A stretch of 64,000 nucleotides of DNA, from contig NC_088804.1 in assembly GCF_011386835.1 (NCBI RefSeq), positions 36,629,549 through 36,693,548 on the forward strand, in the 5' to 3' direction. The number at the start of each line of letters is the position of its first letter. The first letter of the stretch is position 1. The translations under genes and the position numbers were made by a program. The notes below the pieces were generated by a model, which was not told the DNA's origin, searched no databases, and worked only from the letters and a program-made list of their open reading frames with translations. Shown one piece after another: positions 56,127 through 64,000 of this stretch. Source of the DNA: Chrysemys picta bellii (taxonomy: Eukaryota > Chordata > Testudines > Emydidae).

Positions 56127-57589
56127 GTTACATAAAGTATATACAAATTATATGTCCTTCTCTCGGTGTCTTCATATTTCCAAGGTGCCTATAACTGGGT
56201 GTCTAAGTATTGCTTGAAATACCCATGGGAATTTACATGTCATTCCTTGTTCTTGTGGGCAAGCCCTAACACAGAATGAATCGGGGTCTTCATTTTGGCC
56301 ATGCCTCAGAAGCGGGTTACAGGAAACACAGACTCATAATTTTCTCTTCCTCATTTGCCTTTAAGTGGGATCTGTGCCTTTACGACAGTCCTCCCCCTCA
56401 CCCCCCACCCCGTTGCTACCATTTCTGGAGAAATGGCCACCTTCCTTCCTTCCCTCTCTCCTGTTACTATGGCAACTGGGCTTCCCTGATGCAGATGCTT
56501 GTTACTTGGCCGAGTGCCACATCTCTCAGCAGAGCCCGAGTTTTCGCTTTCCCTTTGGTGGCAAGTTGTTCTGTTTGCTCTTCTTCTGCTTGTCCAGGCA
56601 GCCCTTTCCTGGGATACTTAGCTAGAGCGAGAAGGGAATGTTACCACAGAGCATGCAGTGTCGAGACAGCCAAACCCGCCGACTGAAGTCGAGCTCACCT
56701 TGTATTATTCTCCCTTGTCTTTTTGCTTCCTTCCTTCCTCAGGCACTGGAGAGCAGCCAATTCTGACACTATGGAGTGTGGCTGGGATGCTGAAAGGAGC
56801 CCGGAGAGGTACATGTGGCAACAGAGGTAAAATCTTTCTTACTGATATCTTGGAAGCAATACACCCTCCTTCCTGGGTTAGTGATGTGGGGGAATTGACC
56901 CTTACAATATCTTTCAGCGAAGCTCCAGTCTGAGGTGGATCCAAGCCCAAACCCCAGAACTGAACAGCCCTCAACTTTGGACTGTTCTGAATTCAGATCT
57001 GGATCTGAATGTTGCTACTGGTTAACACCGGAAACCTGATTCAAAGAGCTGCACTCATGTAGTCAGTGGATAGAAGCAAATCACATGACCTTTGTGTCTA
57101 GTCCAAGCAGCAAGAATTTCACATTCTGAATGCTCATCTGAAGCTGCTGGTGAACATGTCCCAGGCTAGGCATCCTTTACCGAAGTCACACGGGGAATAT
57201 TTTTGCATAACAAATACATTCAAGAAAATTGTCGTTTGTGGGTGGATGAGTCACAGTGACAACCAAGAAGCTACATTTTTTGAATACATTACTTGCTATG
57301 GGTTACTTGCCAAGCTCTAGCTAAGACACTGTCCCTCAGAAAGGAGACCTTCGGTGTTGCAGCACTTTAGGCATAATAGGGTCAGTTCACAGCCTCATAG
57401 AAATGACAGAGGGAAAATACTTATTAGGTCATGTAGTCTATCCCTCCACAAGCCAGGCCAATTCACCACTATATATTCACAGGTGCTTTGCCAATCTTGG
57501 TTTAAATTGAATCAAACAATTGGATTTTTATAACTTTGTCCATGGTCCACGCTATTTCACAGTCTAATAGATTCTGCTATTGAGACAGA
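56127..57589. other. KCNG4 intron stretch without recognised feature
   Basis: Pyrimidine-rich patches near 56380-56470. ORFs here are low-complexity and unsupported. Confidence 0.4.
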
Positions 57590-57836
57590 GGGCTTGTCTA
57601 CACGTGAAATGCTGTAGTGCTTGAATGTAGGCACTATTTACACTGACAGGAGGCGTTCTCCCATCAGAGTAGGTAATCCACCTCTCCGAGAGGCTGTAGC
57701 GAGGTTGATGAGAAGACCTAGCGCTGTTTACATTGAGGATTATGTTGGTATAGCTAAATCTTTCAGGGTGTGGATTTTTCAAACCCCTACGAGACATAGT
57801 TCTACCAATGTAAGTTCCCAGCGTAGAGCAGCCCTA
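57590..57836 (+). mobile_element. MITE, GGGCTTGTCTACAC terminal-repeat family, further subfamily
   Basis: Begins GGGCTTGTCTACACG and ends GCGTAGAGCAGCCC (inverted GGGCTGCTCTACGC). The interior has GAGGCGTTCTCCCATC near the left end and a GTGTGGATTTTTCAAACCCC hairpin near the right. No clean duplication. An AATTCTATGATTCTAT octamer tail about 80 bases downstream looks like a CR1 end. Confidence 0.65.
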
Positions 57837-59883
57837 ACTTTATCCTTTGCTCAACTTCACCCCATTACTCCCACTTCCATGCAGACTCTTTCTCAAATAC
57901 TGCAGCATCTATGAATGATAGAATTCTATGATTCTATATTATTAATGTCTTAATCCCAACTTTTTAAAGTGTCTACACATTAAAAACCTGACTATATATA
58001 TAAAAAAAAACCTATGCTAATTAACACAGCTCTATTTTATAGAACACTCTGGCTGCAATGAGACTACTACATCTTACTACCAGCTACATTTGTACCCCTA
58101 AGCTCAAAATTCTTGCCTTCTGAAGATAGGGTTAATTTTAAAAAAAATGCAGCAAATTAGACCTCGTTGAGATCTGATACAGTGATTATGTGTTTCTTGT
58201 TTTTCTTTAAAAATATTTAGACAAGAGTTCTCTTGTTTATGTTTTAAATTTGAGATAAAATATGCATCATGCTCTCTTTTAGGAACAAAGTTAATAGGAT
58301 GCAATATTTCCCATAGAAGTCTTCATGTTCATTTGCTTATAACCATAAAAACATGCTCTGTATTTAAAGCTGCATCTTGGAAAAGGCACTGAAACATCTT
58401 AACAATTTTTACTTCAAAATGCAATAGCTTTGGGAGGCTAGTAGATACTCAGAGATATTACTGAAGGGATTCAAACTTTTTATAAAAATGTAAGTAGAAA
58501 TTCAAGGTTATATCGAACAGGAAATGATCTCTTTAAAACCCAAACTTCTGTGCCATCCTTAGCTTTATTGAAAGACATCAAATATCATGACATATCTTTG
58601 ATGTGACTGCATTCTGTGCCCTCCTGAATTACTACTTGGACAATAAAATGCACACAGCATATTGTGCAATAAATGTGGAAATGGTTTCATTAAGCCATGC
58701 ACAATAAACTGATGAGAAACTTATCATCTATGGCATCAACGGGAAAAGGTGAATGTGGCTTTTTTTTATTTAATCTTGGTGTCGGTATTTTGAAAAGTGT
58801 CATGTTATTTTCCAAATCAGTTTGTAGAATACAGCATGGGGAAGAATCCACTAGTAGTTTGGATGTTATTATACCTAAAATCACATTACATTTTTAACTC
58901 CATCTCTTTTCTTATTAGAATGACAGATCTTTATAACATTGAAAGTTTCTCCCACATATGATATAAGTTTGATTTATTTGCCCTGAATTATTTCAGGAGA
59001 TGTGTTTGGAGAGGGTTTATATGTACTTAATGGGTTAAAATTTCAGCCACCCTTTAAGAGTGTTTCTGCAATTTGTTTGTGTGTCCAAATGCAGGGTACT
59101 ACAGACACAAAACTTGTGCATCCATTTTGAAGGCAAACTTTGAAACTCCACTTCGGTGGTGGTGTTTGTTTGTTTGTATATCATAATGTGTTATCATTGT
59201 ACAAAATGTAACACAATATTATTCTGGAAAAATGATTTCAAGTCTCCTAAAATAATAACTAATCAGAGTTGCTCTAGTTATCACAACAGAAGACAACTTG
59301 CTATTTTTAAAAATAAAGATGCCAGGGAAAAATATTTCTTTCACTAAGTCTGTTTGAAATATTGCTGATAACTAGAGTGATCCTATGGTAGGATAAAGCA
59401 TGTGGTAGATGAAACTCTGCTATGAATGAGTGTATGAGACTCACTGCTAACAGCAAATAAAATAACTTTTGCTAACAACTCTTTCCTAAGCTGTGGGTGA
59501 GGTGTGTGTGTGGGGCGGAGATGCTGTGTTACAATGCTGCGTGCTCGGTATTTGCTAAATGCAGGAGCAGTTGTAGAATCTTAATTCTTTGATTCCATTC
59601 AGAAAGCCTTTTCTATATCTCTGGCTGGCAAGCAATACAAAACTTTACTTAATTCTTTGTGACTGAATATGGCTTTGAAACTGATACAAAGTCAGTTTCA
59701 GGAGTTATTTCTATTTATAATAATAACAATATACACTGGCAAATTTTGATATTATTTCCTGAGGATTTTCTCCGAGGATTATTTTGTATCTTTTTGTGAT
59801 GCATGTTTAACAATGACAGGTTTGCTTCTTGTAACACTATAGTAGGCTTATAGAGGGTTGAAACACTAGTTAAAAGGGGACTT
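57837..59883. other. KCNG4 intron stretch without recognised feature
   Basis: AT-rich. A (TTTG)n patch lies near 59162-59177. No gene or named repeat. Confidence 0.4.
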
Positions 59884-59889
59884 ACTTAC

Positions 59890-60639
59890 CCTGTCTTCTT
59901 CGGCTCTTAAGTCCGGCATGGTGCTAACACAAAGGCTTATAGCTGTGGTGGCCACAAAGAGGATGGAGAGACAAGCAAAGACTTTTCCTGGGAGTCCTGA
60001 CTGGGGATTTTCGACCATATCCCTGAGTTTATTCATAAATTGTTCAAATTGTGTTTCCTCAACCAAGACACATGTGGTCTCCTTGCTCATTTGCATCTCT
60101 TCCTCCTTGTGCATCTCTGCCAGCTCCTGCAGTTTTTGAAACAGTTTTCGGAAGCAGCATTTCTCCAAGTTGGATTCCTCAATTCCCCAGTATCTCAGCT
60201 CCTCCTGGAATGACAAGGCACACATGTCTCGGAAGAGCATCAGCTTCCCTGCTGCTAGAAAGCTGACGATCATCCCAAAAGCGTTGGGATTCCGGTCGAA
60301 GAAGAACTCATGGGTGTCTTCATCATAATCATCACACAGCTGAATAATTTCATCGTAGCTGCTGCAAAACTTTAGCTTGCTTAGCCGGGTCAGTGGGAAT
60401 TCGTCTAAAGTGCTCCAAGGCAGCAGGTATTTGATTCCTCCAACATTTATGATGATCTCCCTCTTCACATCAACTGTACAGAGCTGATCAGGGTGGTAAA
60501 TTCTCCTGGCCCTTTGATAGTGGACCCCTTTGACAGAAGGGGTGTCAACAGAGATAGGGAACAGATGGTTTAAGGAACTACAAGAACCGTAGCTAATGTT
60601 ACTATAGTCCTGGTTGCTGCCTCCCGAGACAATAGGCAT
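59890..60639 (-). CDS. KCNG4: KCNG4 coding exon 1: N-terminus, T1 domain and S1
   Basis: Encodes residues 1-250 of Kv6.4. The start is the first in-frame ATG of the family-like N-terminus (MPI...). The T1 tetramerisation domain (about 61-163) is recognised by INVGG, LPWSTLDEFP, the LCDDYDED and EFFFDRNPNAF segments, and the C-x20-CC pair (C140, C161, C162). T1 selects partner subunits. A charged linker follows, then NPQSGLPGKVFACLSILFVA leading into S1 (about 217-239) and MPDLRAEED. The exon ends AGG with donor GTAAGTAAG; reading through adds seven intronic codons before a stop. Joined to exon 2 it gives EEDR-GECS in frame, where human has EEDQ-GECS from memory. 511 residues against about 519 in human. 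Confidence 0.96.
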
Positions 60640-60653
60640 TTCTGAGAGTTCTC

Positions 60654-60691
60654 ACTGGGACATCCGAAATGGCATCAGAGCAGGGTTAACT
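60654..60691 (-). other. KCNG4: Candidate 3' splice sites for the start exon
   Basis: If a non-coding first exon is used, the start exon should begin shortly before the ATG. On the minus strand two AG sites fit: exon start 60654 (after GGATGTCCCAG) or 60691 (after a better pyrimidine tract, then GGGTGAAG). I cannot choose between them. Confidence 0.3.
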
Positions 60692-60786
60692 CTTCACCCA
60701 AAAGATGGGGATAGAGGAAAGAAACATAATAAAGGTTATTATGAGTTAAAAGGCATCACAGGCTACTTCCCTAAGACATTCACAAA

Positions 60787-60815
60787 GTGTGTGTGTGTGT
60801 GTGTATATATATATA
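60787..60815 (+). repeat. (GT)n(TA)n microsatellite
   Basis: About eight GT units passing directly into TA units, about 150 bases upstream of the KCNG4 start codon on the gene strand, probably within the 5' intron. Confidence 0.85.
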
Positions 60816-61525
60816 AGTCATACTGCACCTCTTTTTGAAATCTGCAGCCTGCGAATCCCCTGTCATTAATTTTCTGGTAACACACACAGACAGAAAAATG
60901 AAGCCTCATTCATAATTATTGCAGAGCACTGGATGACTGCAAGTCATAAAGTGAACAGATCAGGCTCTTCCGTTTGGAGCTCATTTTTGTCACAAGCATG
61001 TCTTTGTAGAAATAGCAGAGGCAAGTGCTAACAAATACAAACACTTAAATATGTCCCAGCTAAATGAAGCTGCTTAATAGTTATTAAAGTTAGACTGGTC
61101 AATTACCCATCATCAGAGGGATACATAGTTCTTCTTAATTGTTTTAACTTGAAACGTACACAGATTGAAATTCCTCCTTCTCCTTTTCACTATGCTCCCT
61201 CCTTACCAACCTCTCCTGCGTGTTTGTAAAGTGCTTTGAAGATGGGAAGTGCTATATAAATGATGAGCAGCTTTATTTAATCACCGCTGTTCATTGCAAA
61301 TTACTGAGAGAACATAAGTAAAATTTGCCCAGCCAGAGAAAACTTTGGAGTATGCACAGTCCCAGAGAGCAAAATATTCTCCCAGTTTATGGGCTGATTT
61401 ATAGACTCCTCAATAAAGATCAAAACACTCTTTTTGCTCTTAATCTGTAACAATCATTAGCAACTAATCTCCCCAACCCACCACCACAACAACAATCCCA
61501 AAGCAACTTCCCCAAAGTTACTTAC

Positions 61526-61695
61526 CACCCTGACACAGGCTGCTTCCAGGCATCCTGCTCCCCTGCACACATGCTGCAAACTGAAGACTCTCCTCTGGTA
61601 CCAGTTAGCAGAGAGACTTGGGCATATTTTAAGAATACTGATTACATGGAGAATCTCTATTGCACCCAGTAAATCTCAGTCCCTTCTCTCCCTCT
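61526..61695 (-). other. KCNG4: Probable non-coding first exon of KCNG4
   Basis: A strong donor, GGGTG|GTAAGTAAC, occurs at 61526/61525 on the minus strand. Upstream of it is about 170 bp without an AG-pyrimidine acceptor pattern, then TATA-like boxes. The exon would hold short upstream ATGs (for example in CAGCATGTGTGC). Start and use are inferred. Confidence 0.4.
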
Positions 61696-61720
61696 CTCTC
61701 TCACTCTATCCCCTGTGGAG

Positions 61721-61738
61721 GGAATATATCCATATATT
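61721..61738 (-). promoter_or_regulatory. KCNG4: TATA-like promoter element of KCNG4
   Basis: Minus strand ATATATGG and GATATATTCC lie about 25-35 bases upstream of the presumed transcription start. A purine-rich GAGAGA tract follows downstream. Weak consensus. Confidence 0.3.
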
Positions 61739-62919
61739 GACCAGCAGTCCCTTTGCAAAAGGGCATCCTCATAGGCTATCAGAGACTCAGGAGACAGCTC
61801 CTTATCTCGACTCCTGGGGTGTCATGGTGAAATGAATTGAGGGAGAGCTGGTGGAGCCTGCCCTCTTCCCCATCTGTCCTCTGCTTCCCTTGGGGATTGT
61901 CAGTGTGGTCCTGAAAGAGCAGGGAGGGAGAAGGAGGAAGGGCTTAGAAATAATCTCTCCAGCATCCATCCATCCATCCAGCAGGCAGCAGCAGCAACTC
62001 AGTAACAGTCTGCAGTGAAAGAGGCATCCCCTGTAATCATGCGCAGTAATAAATAAATTCTGGCAAACAGAGTTAATAAAACAACCCCTGTCCCCATTAA
62101 CACCTGCCACCTATATGAATCTTCTGAGAGTTGTTTGCTTTGGAGATACCAGCTGAGTACTTTGGGAGCAGCTTCCATTCACAGCACCGCTGGCCATCTT
62201 CTGAAATAGGGATTCACTAATGGGATTTTATGGGAAAAGGTAAGTTGCTTGCTTGCTTGCTGGGAGGATGGATCCCACCGCCCTCCTGGTTGCTGGGAGA
62301 AGACATTCCTCAGCGCAGTGGGTCTCCCCACCCACCTGCCCCCGAGACCAGGGAGTGGGGTCTGAGCCTTCCATTTCCCACAGAGCTGCCCAGAAAACTC
62401 TCTACCCTCCCTGCCTTTTGTAGGGGGCGGGGGCTTTCTCATCGCTTCATTACACAGGCAGTTAAGGAGGCTATTCCATATATTCCTTCTCTCCCTTTCT
62501 TCCACATGTGATCAAGGGGGATTGGGTATAGCTGGTGGCTGCAATGCTATTGGTCTTTGGGCTGAACGATGGGGGTGTTAGAAAGGAGGCATGGATTAGA
62601 TCAATATTCCATTCACCGTGCCACAGTAGAATCAATGAGCTGATCAGCAGATCCCCAAAGGCTCATGCTCCCAAATGGTGAGCTAACTCTGCCGAGGCAA
62701 CAGCCTTAGGATGTGTCGTACCTGGGTTGTCCAAAGTCACAGAACTCAGATCCAGAGCTGGATTTTAACACAGGCTGTTCAGATCCAAAGGTTTTGTTTG
62801 GCCGATTGCATGGATAAGGGCTACTTGCAAAAGTGTTCCTCAGAGTTTGGATTTCATTGGCGCTTGGGTTTTGGTTTGAGTGCCTCTCTCATTCGCACAG
62901 TCAATATACTGTGCACTTC
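61739..62919. other. KCNG4 upstream flank
   Basis: An (ATCC)n patch lies at about 61966-61982, and the 62280-62420 region is moderately GC-rich. No CpG island is obvious and no neighbouring exon was recognised. Confidence 0.4.
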
Positions 62920-62998
62920 GGCCCAGATTCTCAAAGGTATGGTGGCTCCTAATTTCCATTGAAATCAAGCCTAAATATCTTTGAGCATCTGGGCCTTT
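62920..62998. repeat. Short palindromic repeat, family A (diverged)
   Basis: CGGCCCAGATTCTCAAAGGT at left and CTTTGAGCATCTGGGCC at right around TTTCCATTGAAATC. Confidence 0.55.
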
Positions 62999-63699
62999 GT
63001 CCCCTTGGCTCATTTTGCCCCACTTCCACACTTAACTTTTGGAGGAATCACCCACCACCAAATTGCAACCCCTTTGAAGCAGAATGGTGCAGCTGTTGAT
63101 CAATGTATAGCTATGCTCTGGCATCGTTTAGGACAGGAAGGCTTCTAGTTCTAATTGGACACTTTGGCACATCTCCTTTGGCCCATGAGGTGCCCAGATG
63201 ATGAACTTCTTATCAAGCTCTAGCACTGGAGTTTACACACAGGTACTAATTATGCAGTCTACTGAGAAGACAAGATAGATGCCTTTAGGCATCAGAGTCC
63301 TGGGAATGTAGCTCAAAATCACTTAAATCCTATCACGTTAATAAATGTAGCTGTTCACTCTTCATATCAGCCATTCCCATGGATTTCAGTGCAAAGAAAA
63401 AACAATTCTATTCTAATTAACTTTGGATAAATTATTTCATAAAATGGCAAATCAATCAGCATCGTCGCGTTACCTCAGCCCCCCTCCCCCCTTTGTCAGG
63501 TATATTTAAAGGTAACATTTCTGAAGTGCATTGAGACAAGAATGTGTCCAACAGCAATGCGCAAAATTGCACTACAATGAATAATAAAATGTTATCAGTG
63601 TTTACCAAAAAGTGTATGTTTATGACTATTTAATGCCTCATCCCTGGTATTAGGAATCTTATTTGTTTTACAGTAGTGCTCCCATCTGAAATCAGGGCC
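62999..63699. other. Gene-free stretch, no recognised feature
   Basis: No supported ORF or repeat. Confidence 0.4.
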
Positions 63700-63826
63700 C
63701 CATTGTGCTAAGCAGTATTAGTATTAGACAGTCCTGAAGAGTTCACAGTCTACGCAGACAAGGTGGAAATATCATTATCCCCATTTTGCAGATAGGGACC
63801 GAGGCACAAAGAGACTCAGGGCTTGT
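63700..63826 (-). mobile_element. MIR-like SINE relic
   Basis: Minus strand: CTGAGTCTCTTTGTGCCTCGG, CCCTATCTGCAAAATGGGG and GATAATGATATTTCC match the MIR core and downstream. The 5' side is cut by the MITE at 63829. Confidence 0.6.
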
Positions 63827-63828
63827 CT

Positions 63829-64000
63829 AGACAGCACGGACAAGCTGGGGAATAAATCTACAGCACACCAGTATGCTGTGCACTAACTGTCCATGTGGAT
63901 CTTGGTACCATGCACTGAAAGTTCCCTCGTGCACACTGACCTACTCCCATTTCAAAGCAGAGTAGCTCAAAGTACACTAGGGAATTTTTAGTGCACGGTA
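63829..64000 (+). mobile_element. MITE, GGGCTTGTCTAGAC end, runs off the window
   Basis: Starts GGGCTTGTCTAGACAGC and shares TACAGCACACCAGTATGC and AAAGTTCCCTCGTG with the element at 40051-40283. Its second half starts AGGGAATTTTTAGTGCAC and is cut by the window end. Confidence 0.65.

Larger units (their letters stand above)
42947..59889 (-). other. KCNG4: KCNG4 intron between the coding exons
   Basis: About 16.9 kb, GTAAGT donor at 59889-59884 and AG acceptor at 42948-42947, phase 0, between Arg250 and Gly251. This is the intron position I expect for KCNG genes. It holds the repeats listed separately and no nested gene that I can support. Confidence 0.9.

Noticed and set aside
56276..56686. 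136-codon plus-strand frame in the KCNG4 intron
   Set aside because: Pyrimidine-rich low-complexity sequence, antisense to the gene, no motif and no splice context.

Overview
The window is vertebrate nuclear DNA, most likely from a cryptodiran (hidden-neck) turtle. The best evidence is a tRNA-derived SINE at 51048-51204 that matches what I know of the turtle Cry I (tortoise pol III) family. CR1 LINE tails, MIR-type SINEs and many hAT and other short DNA transposons are consistent with this. There is one host protein-coding gene, KCNG4 (Kv6.4, an electrically silent voltage-gated potassium channel subunit), on the minus strand. Its two coding exons (59890-60639 and 42161-42946) join in frame to a 511-residue protein across an intron of about 16.9 kb. 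A probable non-coding first exon and TATA-like promoter lie near 61.5-61.7 kb. No exon of a neighbouring gene was recognised.

Region by region. (1) 439-6083 is a complete, very young Ty3/Gypsy-class LTR retrotransposon on the minus strand: two LTRs that look identical except for one C-run, a 5-bp target duplication, a tRNA-Leu primer site, a purine tract and one uninterrupted 1162-codon ORF. The domain order is integrase, then reverse transcriptase, then RNase H. That is the unusual order of the Gmr1-like group, whose Gag capsid is related to the vertebrate SCAN domain. This copy has no recognisable capsid, zinc knuckle or protease; a charged coiled coil and a Pro-rich stretch stand in their place. 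(2) 6-42 kb is gene-poor DNA 3' of KCNG4, with MITEs, hAT elements (several with exact 8-bp duplications), CR1 and MIR relics, and short palindromic repeats. (3) 42.1-60.6 kb is KCNG4, with more of the same repeats in the intron. (4) 60.6-64 kb is the presumed 5' end and promoter of KCNG4 and upstream repeats.

Besides the LTR element, a small retroposon family stands out. Two copies (38016-38225 and 55896-56114) are snap-back inverted dimers with 12-14 bp target duplications. A third (33920-33944) is only 25 bp of the 3' end, with its own 12-bp duplication. The arms carry a hammerhead-ribozyme-like core (CUGANGA box, stem II, GAAA, closing stem I). Ribozyme-like motif, inverted dimers, variable-length duplications and 5' truncation together suggest Penelope-like retroelements. 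This is inference and needs testing.

All coordinates were read by eye. Alignments, covariation and copy-number statements could not be computed here.
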